Shown: positions 1-10,109, counted from the stretch's first letter. The stretch is DNA of 64,000 nucleotides from Brevibacterium ihuae (GCF_900184225.1 NZ_FXWZ01000002.1:263233-327232), one strand, 5' to 3'. The notes: generated by a model not told the origin, from the sequence alone. Program-made: numbers and translations.

Positions 1-231
1 CGCCTGCTCATCATGTGGTTCCTCGTGCAGCGCGAGTCGGCGGCTCGTGCCCGCCGGCGGTGCCCGCCGGTGCATCGTGCGGGGCCTGCTCCGACCCGGT
101 GCCCCGGTGCCCGATCGCCATCTGTCCTCCTCCTGTCGGCCCGTCCGCGTCGTCCGGGCGGGACGCCTCAGCGTCTATCATGGGTCTCTGGCGCACACCC
201 ATTCAATCCTAAGGAGCTACCGCAGTGCTGA
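1..231 (+). other. possible 3' end of an upstream gene (uncertain)
   Basis: Reading frame 1 is open from the window edge to a TGA at 229-231. The first 20 or so codons have almost only G/C at third positions and encode a hydrophobic stretch (LLIMWFLVQRE), as a membrane-protein tail might. Beyond about position 65 this codon bias fades and the peptide looks random, and the frame would overlap the aspS start. Either a gene tail enters the window here, or this is only the aspS upstream region. I cannot decide. Confidence 0.2.
176..216 (+). promoter_or_regulatory. candidate -10 and ribosome binding site of aspS
   Basis: TATCAT at 176-181 is a plausible -10 hexamer; no convincing -35 lies at the right distance. 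AAGGAG at 211-216 sits 8 nt before the GTG at 225 and fixes the aspS start. Confidence 0.4.
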
Positions 232-2003
232 GAACCCACGAGGCGGGCACGCTGAGTGCCTCGGACGTCGATTCCACCGTCACCCTCACCGGCTGGGTCG
301 ACCGGCGCCGGGATCACGGAGGCGTCGCCTTCATCGATCTGCGCGACGCCTCGGGCATCGTGCAGGTGGTCGTGCGCGAACAGGACGCGGATCTGCTCCG
401 CAACGAGACCGTGATCAGGGCGACCGGCACGGTCTCCGCACGGCCGGAGGGCAACGCCAACCCCAACCTGCCGACCGGTGAGATCGAGATCGTCGACACC
501 GAGGTCGAGGTGCTCGCCGCGGCTGCGGCGCTCCCGTTCCAGGTGTCCGACCACGCCGAGGACTCCGGACACGTGGGGGAGGAGACGCGCCTGCGGTACC
601 GCTACCTCGACCTGCGCCGGTCGGGTCCCGCCGCCGCGCTCCGACTCCGCTCCGCGGCCAACCGCGCCGCCCGGGCGGTGCTCGACGAGCACCGCTTCCT
701 CGAGGTCGAGACGCCCACGCTCACCCGCTCCACCCCGGAGGGCGCGCGCGACTTCGTCGTGCCGGCCCGCCTGCGCCCGGGCAGCTGGTACGCCCTCCCG
801 CAGTCCCCGCAGCTCTTCAAGCAGCTCCTCCAGGTCGCCGGCCTCGAGCGCTACTACCAGATCGCGCGGTGCTACCGCGATGAGGACTTCCGGGCCGACC
901 GGCAGCCGGAGTTCACCCAGCTCGACATCGAGGCCTCGTTCGTCGAGCAGGACGACGTCATCGCGCTCGCCGAGGAGATCCTCGGCGCGCTGTGGAAGCT
1001 CATCGGCCACGAGATCACCACCCCGATCCCGCGGATCACCTACCACGAGGCGATGGCGCGCTACGGCACCGACAAGCCCGACCTCCGCTTCGCACTCGAG
1101 CTCACCGAGCTCACCGAGTTCTTCGCCGACACCCCGTTCCGCGTGTTCCAGGCCCCCTACGTCGGCGCCGTGGTGTACCCCGGCGGCGGCTCGCTGCCGC
1201 GCCGCCAGCTCGACGGCTGGCAGGACTGGGCCAAGCAGCGCGGGGCCAAGGGCCTCGCCTACGTGCTCATCCAGGAGGACGGCACGCTCACCGGCCCGGT
1301 CGCCAAGAACATCTCCGAGGAGGAGAAGGCAGGGCTCGCCGCGGCCGTCGGCGCGAACCCCGGCGACGCGGTGTTCTTCGCCGCCGACACCCCCGGTGCG
1401 GCGCGCGCGCTGCTCGGCGCGGCGCGGCGCGAGATCGCAGCGCGCACCGGCCTCATCGACGCGGACGCCTGGTCGTTCGTGTGGGTCGTCGACGCACCGC
1501 TCTTCGAGTCCGCCGACGACGCAGAGGCGGCCGGCGACGTCGCGGTGGGCTCCGGCAGCTGGACCGCCGTGCACCACGCGTTCACCGCGCCCAAGCTGGA
1601 GTTCATGGACACCTTCGACACCGATCCCGGGTCCGCCCTCGCCTACGCCTACGACATCGTGTGCAACGGCAACGAGATCGGCGGCGGATCGATCCGCATC
1701 CACCGCCCGGACGTGCAGGCGCGCGTCTTCGACGTCATGGGCATCGGCGCGGAGGAGGCCCGAGAGAAGTTCGGCTTCCTGCTCGACGCGTTCAGCTTCG
1801 GCGCCCCGCCCCACGGCGGCATCGCCTTCGGCTGGGACCGGATCGTCAGCCTGCTCGCCGGGGCCGACTCCATCCGCGAGGTCATCGCCTTCCCCAAGTC
1901 CGGGGGCGGCTACGACCCGCTCACCGACGCCCCGGCGCCGATCACCCCCGAGCAGCGCGCAGAGGCGGGCGTCGACTTCGACCCCGAGGCCGAGGACGGA
2001 TGA
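225..2003 (+). CDS. aspS: aspartyl-tRNA synthetase (class IIb)
   Basis: Charges tRNA-Asp with aspartate in the cytosol. The 592-aa product has the bacterial AspRS order: N-terminal OB-fold anticodon-binding domain ([11 protein letters not shown] near residue 24), class II catalytic core with motif 2 around residues 210-236 ([15 protein letters not shown]), a bacterial insertion domain, and motif 3 ([10 protein letters not shown]) near the C-terminus. The GTG start is preceded by AAGGAG. Whether it is discriminating or also charges tRNA-Asn depends on whether the genome has GatCAB, which is not visible here. The last base of the penultimate codon and the stop overlap the rarA ATG (ATGA). Confidence 0.97.
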   Translation: MLRTHEAGTLSASDVDSTVTLTGWVDRRRDHGGVAFIDLRDASGIVQVVVREQDADLLRNETVIRATGTVSARPEGNANPNLPTGEIEIVDTEVEVLAAAAALPFQVSDHAEDSGHVGEETRLRYRYLDLRRSGPAAALRLRSAANRAARAVLDEHRFLEVETPTLTRSTPEGARDFVVPARLRPGSWYALPQSPQLFKQLLQVAGLERYYQIARCYRDEDFRADRQPEFTQLDIEASFVEQDDVIALAEEILGALWKLIGHEITTPIPRITYHEAMARYGTDKPDLRFALELTELTEFFADTPFRVFQAPYVGAVVYPGGGSLPRRQLDGWQDWAKQRGAKGLAYVLIQEDGTLTGPVAKNISEEEKAGLAAAVGANPGDAVFFAADTPGAARALLGAARREIAARTGLIDADAWSFVWVVDAPLFESADDAEAAGDVAVGSGSWTAVHHAFTAPKLEFMDTFDTDPGSALAYAYDIVCNGNEIGGGSIRIHRPDVQARVFDVMGIGAEEAREKFGFLLDAFSFGAPPHGGIAFGWDRIVSLLAGADSIREVIAFPKSGGGYDPLTDAPAPITPEQRAEAGVDFDPEAEDG

Positions 2004-3382
2004 CCGACCTCTTCAGCCAGGCGGGCGTCCCGGACTCCTCCGGGGCGCCCGCCTCGTCGGTCCTCGATCCGCTCGCGGTGCGCATGCGGCCGCGCACGAT
2101 CGAGGAGATCGTCGGGCAGGACCACCTGACGTTCCCCGGCTCGCCGCTCCGGCAGCTCGTCGGCGCCCGCGCCGGCGACAAGGCCGGGGCGAGCTCACTG
2201 CTCCTCTGGGGTCCTCCCGGGGTCGGCAAGACGACGATCGCCCACGTCGTCTCCCACTCCTCGGACCGGCGGTTCGTCGAGCTCTCGGCGATCACCGCCG
2301 GGGTCAAGGACGTGCGCCGCGTCATCGAGCAGGCCCGGAACGACCGCGACCTCCACGGCCGCACGACGGTCCTCTTCCTCGACGAGATCCATCGCTTCTC
2401 CAAGGCCCAGCAGGACGCGCTGCTCCCCGCGGTGGAGAACCGGCTCGTCGTCCTCATCGCCGCGACGACGGAGAACCCGTCGTTCTCCGTCATCGCCCCG
2501 CTCGTCTCGCGCTCCCTCGTCCTCACCCTGCGCCCGCTCACCGACGAGGGGATCGGCGTGCTCGTCGACCGGGCGCTCGACCACGAGCGCGGACTCGCCG
2601 GCACGTACCGGGTCGACCCCGCGGCGCGCCGGGCGATCATCGCGCTCGCCTCCGGCGACGGCCGCCGCTCGCTCACCGTGCTCGAGGCCGCCGCCGCGAT
2701 CGCCGGCGCCACCGCTCGGGAGGACGACGAGGAGTCCGTCCCGCTCATCACCGCCGATCACGTCGGCGACGCCGCGGATCGCGCCCTCGTCCGCTATGAC
2801 CGGGCCGGCGACCAGCACTACGACGTGATCTCCGCCTTCATCAAGTCGATCCGCGGCTCCGATCCCGACGCCGCCCTCCACTACCTCGCCCGGATGATCG
2901 CCGCGGGGGAGGACCCGCGCTTCATCAGCCGCCGGGTGGTGATCGCCGCCGCCGAGGACATCGGCATGGCCGATCCGCAGGCGCTGCCGATCGCGGTGGC
3001 CGCGCAGACCGCCGTCGAGCGGATCGGGATGCCCGAGGGGCGGATCCCGCTCGCGGAGGCCGTCGTCTATCTCGCCTGCGCGCCGAAGTCGAACGCCGCC
3101 TACCTCGGGATCGACCGGGCGCTCGCCGACATCCGGGCCGGGAAGGCCGGCGAGGTCCCCCTCCATCTGCGCGATGCGCACTACCCCGGGGCCGAGGCGC
3201 TCGGCCACGGCGCGGGATACCGCTACGCCCACGACTACCCGCACGGCGTCGCCCCGCAGGAGTACCTGCCGGAATCGCTCGCCGGAACGCGCTACTACGA
3301 GCCGACGACGAACGGCGCCGAGTCGCGGATGGGCGAACGGCTCACCGCGCTGCGGCGGATCCTCGGCCGCCCCGAGGACTGA
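2000..3382 (+). CDS. rarA: replication-associated recombination protein A (AAA+ ATPase, MgsA/RarA family)
   Basis: A 460-aa clamp-loader-like AAA+ ATPase of the RarA/MgsA/WRNIP1 family, acting at stalled replication forks. Visible motifs are Walker A ([10 protein letters not shown]), Walker B (LFLDEIHRF), a sensor-like ATTENPSF, and the C-terminal tetramerisation region with [16 protein letters not shown] and [12 protein letters not shown]. The open frame runs far upstream, but the ATG at 2000 overlaps the aspS stop as ATGA and gives the usual family length and N-terminus (MTDLF). It is co-transcribed with aspS. Confidence 0.96.
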   Translation: MTDLFSQAGVPDSSGAPASSVLDPLAVRMRPRTIEEIVGQDHLTFPGSPLRQLVGARAGDKAGASSLLLWGPPGVGKTTIAHVVSHSSDRRFVELSAITAGVKDVRRVIEQARNDRDLHGRTTVLFLDEIHRFSKAQQDALLPAVENRLVVLIAATTENPSFSVIAPLVSRSLVLTLRPLTDEGIGVLVDRALDHERGLAGTYRVDPAARRAIIALASGDGRRSLTVLEAAAAIAGATAREDDEESVPLITADHVGDAADRALVRYDRAGDQHYDVISAFIKSIRGSDPDAALHYLARMIAAGEDPRFISRRVVIAAAEDIGMADPQALPIAVAAQTAVERIGMPEGRIPLAEAVVYLACAPKSNAAYLGIDRALADIRAGKAGEVPLHLRDAHYPGAEALGHGAGYRYAHDYPHGVAPQEYLPESLAGTRYYEPTTNGAESRMGERLTALRRILGRPED

Positions 3383-3443
3383 CGCCCGCGGGACCGGTGC
3401 CCGGCGTTTGGCCGCACCCGTGCCGCGGTGAGGGTGTGGAGAC

Positions 3444-4859
3444 ATGGATTCCGCACAGCAGACCTCCGCACCCACCACCGACTCCCGGACCCTCGAGGTC
3501 GACGTCCTCGTCATCGGCTGGGGCAAGGGCGGCAAGACCCTCGCCCGGAGCCTCGGGAGCAGCGGCACCCGGGTCGCGCTCGTCGAGCAGTCGGAGTCGA
3601 TGATCGGCGGCACGTGCATCAACGTCGCCTGCGTTCCGACGAAGACGCTCATCCACCAGGCGGCCATGAGGCCCGAGGACGCCGCGCCCGCCGACTGGTT
3701 CACCACCTCCGTCGAGGCCCGCGATGCGCTCATCGGGAAGCTCAACGCGCGGAACCGCGAACTCGTCGAGGAGGCCCCCGACGCGGTGATCGTCATGGGG
3801 ACGGCCGCGTTCGTCGATCCGCACACCGTCGAGGTGACGCAGGGGGAGGACCGGATGCGCATCGTCGCGGGGACGATCGTCGTCAACACCGGCACCGTGC
3901 CGGCCTCCCCGCCGATCCCCGGCGCCGACTCTGCCCGGGTGTACGACTCGACGACACTCCAGCACGCCGATCCCTTCCCCGAGCGGCTGGTCATCGTCGG
4001 CGGCGGGTACATCGGGCTCGAGTTCGCCGGGATGTTCGCCGGATTCGGCGCCGAGGTCACCGTCGTCGACCCGGGGGAGAGGATCCTGCCCCGGGAGGAC
4101 GAGGACGTCGCGGCCGGCGTCGCCGAGCACCTCGGGTCCGCCGGCGTGACCTTCCGCCTCGGGTCGGGCGTGAGCGCGATCGAGGAGACCGCCGACGGGG
4201 TCGACGTGCGCACCGAGGACGGCGGGACCGTCGCCGCCGACGCCGTCCTGCTCGCCGTGGGACGCAGCGCCACGACCGCGGACCTCGGACTCGACCGGGC
4301 CGGCATCGAGGTCGACGACCGCGGCTTCATCCGCGTCGACGACACCCTGCGCAGCGTGTCGGCCGACCATGTCTTCGCCGTCGGCGACATCAACGGCGGG
4401 CCGCAGTTCACCTACGTCTCCCTCGACGACAACCGGATCGTCGCCGATCAGCTCAGCGGGTCCGGCGAACGGCGCCGCAGCGACCGGGTCGCGGTGCCGA
4501 ACACGATGTTCCTCACCCCGCCGCTGTCGCGGGTCGGCATCAACGAGCAGCAGGCGCGCGAGGAGGGCCGGCGCGTCCTCGTCGCTGCGAAGCCCGTCGC
4601 CGCGATCGCGGCGATGCCGCGCCCCAAGATCCTCGGCAACCCGACCGGGATGATCAAGGTCGTCGACGACCCGGACACCCGCGAGCTGCTCGGTGCGACG
4701 GTGTGGTGCGTCGACTCCCAGGAGGTCATCAACCTCCTCGCGCTCGCGATGCGGGCCGGGGTCACCGTCGACGCCCTGCGCGACGGGATCTGGACGCATC
4801 CGTCGAGCACCGAGGCGCTCAACGAGGTGCTCGGGGAGCTCGCGCCGCTCGCGGACTGA
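3444..4859 (+). CDS. FAD/NAD(P)H disulfide oxidoreductase, RclA/mercuric-reductase-like
   Basis: A 471-aa class I pyridine nucleotide-disulfide oxidoreductase. An N-terminal FAD fold (VLVIGWGKGGKTLA) is followed by the redox-active pair GGTCINVACVPTK (Cys58 and Cys63), an NAD(P) Rossmann motif (IVGGGYIGLEFAGMF), the second FAD motif (VFAVGDINGG), and a C-terminal dimerisation domain. The GWGKGGKTLA start resembles E. coli RclA (a copper/hypochlorite-responsive flavoprotein) more than dihydrolipoamide dehydrogenase. The N-terminal metal-binding domain and C-terminal Cys pair of true MerA are not seen. Stands alone between rarA and rpsD. Its substrate is not shown by the sequence; a role in oxidative stress defence is inferred from family similarity. 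Confidence 0.85.
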   Translation: MDSAQQTSAPTTDSRTLEVDVLVIGWGKGGKTLARSLGSSGTRVALVEQSESMIGGTCINVACVPTKTLIHQAAMRPEDAAPADWFTTSVEARDALIGKLNARNRELVEEAPDAVIVMGTAAFVDPHTVEVTQGEDRMRIVAGTIVVNTGTVPASPPIPGADSARVYDSTTLQHADPFPERLVIVGGGYIGLEFAGMFAGFGAEVTVVDPGERILPREDEDVAAGVAEHLGSAGVTFRLGSGVSAIEETADGVDVRTEDGGTVAADAVLLAVGRSATTADLGLDRAGIEVDDRGFIRVDDTLRSVSADHVFAVGDINGGPQFTYVSLDDNRIVADQLSGSGERRRSDRVAVPNTMFLTPPLSRVGINEQQAREEGRRVLVAAKPVAAIAAMPRPKILGNPTGMIKVVDDPDTRELLGATVWCVDSQEVINLLALAMRAGVTVDALRDGIWTHPSSTEALNEVLGELAPLAD

Positions 4860-4864
4860 CCGGA

Positions 4865-4894
4865 TTGGACGGCGCCCCGGCACCGCACTAGAAT
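4865..4894 (+). promoter_or_regulatory. rpsD promoter (TTGGAC-18-TAGAAT)
   Basis: A -35 box TTGGAC (4865-4870) and -10 box TAGAAT (4889-4894) are separated by 18 nt, a good match to the housekeeping sigma consensus. It starts just after the reductase stop codon, so rpsD is transcribed separately with a leader of about 160 nt. Confidence 0.7.
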
Positions 4895-4931
4895 GGTCGA
4901 TTGCTGTGCCTGCACCCAGAAGGCGGTCGGC

Positions 4932-4975
4932 ACCGGAGCGCTCGCTCCGGTCGCCCTCTTTCCCAGCCCGGGAAA
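4932..4975 (+). promoter_or_regulatory. structured 5' leader of rpsD, two hairpins
   Basis: Two inverted repeats lie in the untranslated leader. The first pairs 4932-4939 with 4944-4951 (8 bp, loop GCTC); the second pairs 4959-4964 with 4970-4975 (6 bp). Ribosomal protein S4 autoregulates through its own mRNA leader in several bacteria; a similar role here is inference. No known S4-leader consensus was recognised. Confidence 0.4.
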
Positions 4976-5062
4976 CAGCCGTTCCGGACCCGGTCGAGCA
5001 CCGCCCGCACCCGCGGCGGATCCGCCCGGAGCACACACTGCGAACCGAAAGGTCACCCATCC

Positions 5063-5689
5063 ATGTCCGCACCCGCACGTGATCGCCGCCAGGTCCGCCT
5101 GTCGCGCGCCCTCGGCCTGCCCCTGACCCCGAAGGCCGAGAAGTACTTCGAGCGCCGCCCCTACCCGCCCGGCGAGCACGGCCGTGCCCGCCGTCGGAAC
5201 GACAGCGACTACTCGGTCCGCCTCAAGGAGAAGCAGCGCCTGCGCGCCCAGTACGGCATCCGCGAGGCCCAGATGCTCAAGACCTACAAGGAGGCCAAGC
5301 GCCTCCCGGGTCTGACCGGTGAGAACATCGTCGAGCTCCTCGAGATGCGCCTCGACGCCCTCGTGCTCCGCGCCGGCTTCGCGCGCACCATCGCGCAGGC
5401 CCGCCAGTTCGTCGTGCACCGTCACATCTGCGTCGACGGCCAGCGCGTCGACCGTCCGTCTTTCCGCGTCAAGGAGGGCCAGATGGTCCACGTCCACGAG
5501 AAGTCCGCTCAGATGGATCCCTTCCAGGTGTCCGCCGCCGGTGCCCACCGCGATGTCCTGCCGGCCGTCCCGGGCTACCTCAAGGTCGATCTCGAGTCGC
5601 TCCAGGCCACCCTGCTCCGTCGCCCCAAGCGCGACGAGGTCCCCGTGACCTGCGACGTGCAGCTCGTGGTCGAGCACTACTCGCGCTGA
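5063..5689 (+). CDS. rpsD: 30S ribosomal protein S4
   Basis: Primary 16S rRNA-binding protein that nucleates 30S assembly. The 208-aa product carries the S4 signature RRPYPPGEHGR near residue 33 and the S4 RNA-binding domain (LEMRLDALVLRAGFARTIAQ, HRHICVDGQRVD). The N-terminal zinc-binding Cys residues of C+ type S4 proteins are absent (MSAPARDRRQVRLSRALG), so it is a zinc-independent form. The ATG at 5063 follows GAAAGG. Single-gene transcription unit with its own promoter and a terminator at 5706-5745. Confidence 0.97.
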   Translation: MSAPARDRRQVRLSRALGLPLTPKAEKYFERRPYPPGEHGRARRRNDSDYSVRLKEKQRLRAQYGIREAQMLKTYKEAKRLPGLTGENIVELLEMRLDALVLRAGFARTIAQARQFVVHRHICVDGQRVDRPSFRVKEGQMVHVHEKSAQMDPFQVSAAGAHRDVLPAVPGYLKVDLESLQATLLRRPKRDEVPVTCDVQLVVEHYSR

Positions 5690-5705
5690 TCGCGCACACC
5701 GCCCA

Positions 5706-5745
5706 GGCGACTGCCCGGCCCCCTGCGGGGAGCCGGGCAGTCGCC
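5706..5745 (+). terminator. rpsD transcription terminator hairpin
   Basis: A perfect 14-bp stem pairs 5706-5719 with 5732-5745 around a 12-nt loop, 17 nt after the rpsD stop. No U-run follows, as is common for terminators in GC-rich actinobacteria. Confidence 0.8.
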
Positions 5746-5767
5746 ATTCAGGCGGTGTCCTTTCCAC

Positions 5768-5773
5768 TAGACT
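5768..5773 (+). promoter_or_regulatory. -10 box TAGACT upstream of alaS
   Basis: TAGACT, the hexamer recurring before genes in this window, lies about 75 nt before the alaS ATG and directly after the rpsD terminator. The -35 region is weak. Confidence 0.45.
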
Positions 5774-5846
5774 TGCCCAGGATGTGCACCGCCCGCCCGG
5801 CGCGGGCCCCGACCCCCTGCGGACACCGCGGGACGAAAGGCCAGGA

Positions 5847-8504
5847 ATGAAGACAGCAGAGATCCGACGGCGCTGGCTCGCCTACTTCGAGGGCAAGGAC
5901 CACGCGGTGGTGCCCTCGGCGTCGGTCATCAGCTCGGACCCGTCGATCCTGTTCAACATCGCGGGCATGGTCCAGTTCATCCCCTACCTCACCGGCCGCG
6001 AACCCGCCCCGTGGAAGCGTGCGACGAGCGTGCAGAAGTGCGTGCGCACCCAGGACATCGAGGAGGTCGGCCAGACCACCCGCCACGGCACGTTCTTCCA
6101 GATGAACGGCAACTTCTCCTTCGGCGACTACTTCAAGGAGGGGGCCATCCGGTTCGCGTGGGAGTTGCTCACCGCACCCGAGGACGCCGGCGGCCTCGGC
6201 TTCGACCCCGATCGCCTGTGGGCGACGGTGCACCGCGACGACGCGGAGACCATCGACCTGTGGCTCGCGAACACCTCGATCCCCGCCGAGCGGATCCAGA
6301 CCCGCGGCAGCGAGGACAACTTCTGGCACACCGGGCAGCCGGGACCGGGCGGCTACTGCTCGGAGATCTACTACGACCGCGGCCCGGCCTACGGCGCCGA
6401 GGGCGGACCGGTCGCCGACGAGGACCGCTACATCGAGATCTGGAACCTCGTGTTCATGGAGTTCGCGCTGTCCGCCGTCCGGTCGAAGGTCGACTTCGAC
6501 ATCGCCGGCGACCTCCCGGCGAAGAACATCGACACCGGCATGGGACTCGAGCGCGTCGCCTTCCTCAAGCAGGGCGTCGAGAACATGTACGAGATCGACG
6601 AGGTCTTCCCCGTCATCGCCGCCGCGAGCGCCCTCGCCGGCAAGGAGTACGGCGCCGACCACGCCGACGACGTCCGGATGCGCGTCGTCGCCGACCACGT
6701 GCGCTCCGCCCTCGTCATCATCGGCGACGGGGTGCGCCCCGGCAACGAGGGGCGCGGATACATCCTGCGCCGCCTGCTCCGCCGCGCGGTGCGCGCGATG
6801 CACCTGCTCGGCGTGAGCGAGCCGGTGCTGCCGCACCTGCTCCCGGTGTCCAAGGACGTCATGGCCGAGTCGTACCCGGAGCTCGACACCGACTTCGACC
6901 GGATCTCGCGCATCGCCTACGCCGAGGAGACCGCCTTCCGCCGCACGCTCGAGTCCGGCACCCAGCTGCTGACGAACGCGGTGGAGAAGGTCGGCTCCGG
7001 CGGGACGATCGGCGGCGACGTCGCCTTCGCCCTCCACGACACGCACGGCTTCCCCATCGACATGACGCTCGAGATGGCCGCCGAGCAGGGCGTCGAGGTC
7101 GATGCGGAGGGCTTCGCGGCCCTCATGGCCGAGCAGCGCACCCGCGCGAAGGCCGACGCGAAGGCGAAGAAGGGCGGCCTGCAGGCGGACCTGTCCGCAT
7201 TCTCCGCGCTCCTCGAGTCCGGTCCGACCGAGTTCGTCGGCTACGACAACCTCAGCACCGACTCGCGGATCCGCGGGCTCGTGTCCGGCGGCACCGCGGT
7301 CGACACCGCCGGGGTCGGCGACACCGTCGACCTCGTGCTCGACGTCAGCCCGTTCTATGCCGAGTCCGGTGGCCAGAAGGCCGACGTCGGCATCATCCGC
7401 GGCGACGGCTTCACCGCGCGCGTCGTCGACGTCCAGAACCCGATCAAGGGCCTGCCCGCCCACCGCGTCGAGGTGCTCGAGGGCGAGATCGCGGTCGGGC
7501 GCGACGTCCGCGCCGAGGTCGACGGCGGGCATCGCTTCGCCGCCGCCCAGGCGCACTCCGCCACCCACCTCGTGCACGCCGCGCTCCGCGAGATCCTCGG
7601 CTCCAACGCGGTGCAGGCCGGCTCGCTCAACCAGCCCGGCTACATGCGCTTCGACTACTCGTTCCCGGAGGCGCCGAGCCAGGCCGCGCGGGCCGAGATC
7701 GAGGACGCGGCGAACATCGCGGTGCGCGACAACCTCGAGGTGAGCTACGAGCACCTGCCGTTCGAGGACGCGAAACGCTCCGGCGCCCTCGCGCTGTTCG
7801 GGGAGAAGTACCCGTCCGTCGTGCGCGTCGTCGACATCGGCGGCCCGTTCTCGCGCGAGCTGTGCGGCGGCACCCACGTGTCGCGGACCACGGAGATCGG
7901 CCCGATCTCGGTGATCTCCGAGGCCTCTGTCGGCTCCGGCACCCGCCGCATCGAGGCCTCGGTGGGCCTGTCTGCCTTCCGCGAGCTCGCCCGGGAGCGC
8001 ACCATCCTCCAGTCGCTGTCGGACCTCCTCAAGGTCCCCGGGGCCGACGTCCCCGGGCGCGTCGAGTCGCTGCTCGCCCGGATCAAGGAGGCCGAGCGCA
8101 CGATCGCCGCCCTCAACCAGGAGAAGGTCCTCGGGGCCGCCCAGGGGGCGCGCGCCGCCGCCCGCCCGATCGGCGGGGTGACCTACTCCGGCACCGCGCT
8201 CGGCGACGTGTCCGGGGCCGGGGACGTCCGCTCCTTCGTGCTCGACGTCCGCAGCCGGTTCGGCTCCGAGCCCGCGGTCGTCGCCGCGGTGGGAGTGGCC
8301 TCCGGCAAGCCGAGCGTCGTCATCGCCGTCACCGAGGCGGCCCGGGACACCGGGCTGCGGGCCGGCGACCTCGTCAAGGTCGCCTGCGGCGAGCTCGGGG
8401 GCGGCGGCGGAGGCAAGCCCGACCTCGCTCAGGGCGGCGGCTCCGACCCGAGCCGCATCGACGCCGCGCTCGACGCGGTGGCCCGGGCGCTCGAGACCGC
8501 CTGA
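5847..8504 (+). CDS. alaS: alanyl-tRNA synthetase
   Basis: Charges tRNA-Ala and edits mischarged Ser/Gly. The 885-aa protein has the N-terminal class II catalytic domain (FQMNGNFSFGDYFKE), the editing domain with zinc-type motifs HSATH (His570, His574) and CGGTH (Cys673, His677), and a C-terminal DHHA1-like domain ending in a Gly-rich GGGGGKPDLAQGGG. The ATG at 5847 (MKTAEIRRRW) matches the family N-terminus and is preceded by GAAAGG. Its stop codon shares one base with the ruvX ATG. Confidence 0.98.
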   Translation: MKTAEIRRRWLAYFEGKDHAVVPSASVISSDPSILFNIAGMVQFIPYLTGREPAPWKRATSVQKCVRTQDIEEVGQTTRHGTFFQMNGNFSFGDYFKEGAIRFAWELLTAPEDAGGLGFDPDRLWATVHRDDAETIDLWLANTSIPAERIQTRGSEDNFWHTGQPGPGGYCSEIYYDRGPAYGAEGGPVADEDRYIEIWNLVFMEFALSAVRSKVDFDIAGDLPAKNIDTGMGLERVAFLKQGVENMYEIDEVFPVIAAASALAGKEYGADHADDVRMRVVADHVRSALVIIGDGVRPGNEGRGYILRRLLRRAVRAMHLLGVSEPVLPHLLPVSKDVMAESYPELDTDFDRISRIAYAEETAFRRTLESGTQLLTNAVEKVGSGGTIGGDVAFALHDTHGFPIDMTLEMAAEQGVEVDAEGFAALMAEQRTRAKADAKAKKGGLQADLSAFSALLESGPTEFVGYDNLSTDSRIRGLVSGGTAVDTAGVGDTVDLVLDVSPFYAESGGQKADVGIIRGDGFTARVVDVQNPIKGLPAHRVEVLEGEIAVGRDVRAEVDGGHRFAAAQAHSATHLVHAALREILGSNAVQAGSLNQPGYMRFDYSFPEAPSQAARAEIEDAANIAVRDNLEVSYEHLPFEDAKRSGALALFGEKYPSVVRVVDIGGPFSRELCGGTHVSRTTEIGPISVISEASVGSGTRRIEASVGLSAFRELARERTILQSLSDLLKVPGADVPGRVESLLARIKEAERTIAALNQEKVLGAAQGARAAARPIGGVTYSGTALGDVSGAGDVRSFVLDVRSRFGSEPAVVAAVGVASGKPSVVIAVTEAARDTGLRAGDLVKVACGELGGGGGGKPDLAQGGGSDPSRIDAALDAVARALETA

Positions 8505-8989
8505 TGGCCTTCCGCCGCGGACGCCGGCTCGGGATCGACGTCGGCAGCGTGCGCGTCGGGATCGCCCAGTGCGATCCCGACGGCATCCTCGCCACTCCGC
8601 TCGACACCGTCTACCGCCGCGACGGGGACCCGGCGGCGCTCGCGCGGATCGCCGCCCTCGTCGCCGAGGTCGACCCGCTCGAGCTCGTCGTCGGGCTGCC
8701 GCGGTCGCTCGACGGGACCGAGCGGGCCTCGGCCCGCACCGCCCTCGACTTCACCGCGCAGATCGCCGCGGCCACCGGCCTGCCGGTCCGCCTCGTCGAC
8801 GAGCGCTTCAGCACCGCCGAGGCCCACACGGTGCTCCAGGCGGTGGGCCGCAGCGCGCGGAAGCGGCGCGAGATCGTCGACGCGGTGGCCGCGGTTGTTA
8901 TCCTGCAGAGTGCAGTAGACCACGAGAAGCGCACCGGCGAGCCCGCAGGTTCGGTGCTGCGCTCCCAGTCGGAGGATCCGCATGTCTGA
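8504..8989 (+). CDS. ruvX: RuvX/YqgF-type Holliday junction resolvase-like RNase H-fold protein
   Basis: A 161-aa RNase H-fold nuclease of the YqgF family, implicated in pre-16S rRNA 5' processing and possibly Holliday junction resolution. Motifs are the first acidic strand LGIDVGSVRVG, VGLPRSLDG, and DERFSTAEA, with a late Asp (IVDAVAAVVIL). It begins by a TGATG overlap with alaS and its 3' end overlaps the mltG start by 8 nt, so the genes are translationally coupled. Confidence 0.94.
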   Translation: MAFRRGRRLGIDVGSVRVGIAQCDPDGILATPLDTVYRRDGDPAALARIAALVAEVDPLELVVGLPRSLDGTERASARTALDFTAQIAAATGLPVRLVDERFSTAEAHTVLQAVGRSARKRREIVDAVAAVVILQSAVDHEKRTGEPAGSVLRSQSEDPHV

Positions 8990-10109
8990 GGTGCACGAGA
9001 TCACGAGCGACGAGGGTCTGAGCCGCGCCGAGCGCCGGGCCAAGGCGCACCGGCGGATGATGCGCAGGCGCCGCACGACGATCTTCGCGATCGTCGCGGT
9101 GCTCGTGCTCGGCGTCGGCGGGTTCGCGGCGGTGAGCACCGCCGGGGGAGTGATGAGCGAGCTGTTCGGCGACTCCGGGGACTACGAGGGCGAGGGCGGC
9201 GAGACCGTCGTCATCTCGGTGCTCCCGGGATCCTCGGCCACCGAGGTCGCGAACCAGCTCGTGCAGGAGGACGTCATCAAGTCCTCCCGCCCGTTCCTCG
9301 ACGAGATCGAGCGCCGCGAGGTGACGATTCCGGCCGGCGATCTCGCCCTGCGGAAGCAGATGAGCGCGGCGGCCGCGGTCGAGGCGATCGTCAACCCCGC
9401 CGCCCTGCAGACCATCGCGGTGCCCGAGGGATTCCTCGTCGCCGAGATCGAGACGCGGATGATCGAGTCGGGGATGGACGAGGACGCCGTCGTCGCCGCG
9501 CTCGAGGACCGCATCCCCGCGGACTACGGCCTCGAGGTCGACGCCCCGAGCCTCGAGGGGTACCTCTACCCGGCCACCTACGAGATCCGCCCCGGCATGA
9601 CGCCGGAGGAGATGGTGCAGGAGATGGTCGACCGGACGAAGGACGAGATCACCGACCTCGGCATCCCGCTCGAGGACGTCAACGAGGTCTTCACGCTCGC
9701 CAGCCTCGTCGAGATCGAGGCGCCCGGCGACGAGGAGGTCCGCCGCCAGGTGGCCCGCGTGTTCCTCAACCGGATCAGCGACCACTCGCAGACCAACGGC
9801 CTGCTCCAGTCCGACGCCACCGTCCACTACATCTTCGGCTCCCGGCCCGATGCGAGCACCACCGCCGAGGAGCGCGCGAGCGACGACCCGTACAACACGT
9901 ACAAGCACCCCGGTCTGCCTCCCGGACCCATCAACTCGCCGAGCCGGGGCGCGGTCGATGCCGCGCAGAACCCCGCCGACGGCGACTGGCAGTACTTCGT
10001 CGCGACGAACCCGGACACGGGGGAGACCGCGTTCGCCGAGACGTACTCCGAGCACCAGCGCAACGTCGAGAAGTACCGCGAATGGCTCCGCGGACGCGAT
10101 GACGGCTGA
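8982..10109 (+). CDS. mltG: endolytic murein transglycosylase MltG (YceG-like)
   Basis: Cleaves nascent peptidoglycan glycan strands at the membrane. The 375-aa protein has a short Arg-rich cytoplasmic N-terminus (RAERRAKAHRRMMRRRR), one transmembrane helix at roughly residues 33-53, then an extracytoplasmic LysM-like subdomain and YceG catalytic domain. The catalytic Glu lies in ASLVEIEA (Glu244); conserved motifs SDATVHYIFG and YNTYKHPGLPPGPI follow. Neighbours ruvX and aroE are typical of Gram-positive actinobacteria. Confidence 0.96.
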   Translation: MSEVHEITSDEGLSRAERRAKAHRRMMRRRRTTIFAIVAVLVLGVGGFAAVSTAGGVMSELFGDSGDYEGEGGETVVISVLPGSSATEVANQLVQEDVIKSSRPFLDEIERREVTIPAGDLALRKQMSAAAAVEAIVNPAALQTIAVPEGFLVAEIETRMIESGMDEDAVVAALEDRIPADYGLEVDAPSLEGYLYPATYEIRPGMTPEEMVQEMVDRTKDEITDLGIPLEDVNEVFTLASLVEIEAPGDEEVRRQVARVFLNRISDHSQTNGLLQSDATVHYIFGSRPDASTTAEERASDDPYNTYKHPGLPPGPINSPSRGAVDAAQNPADGDWQYFVATNPDTGETAFAETYSEHQRNVEKYREWLRGRDDG

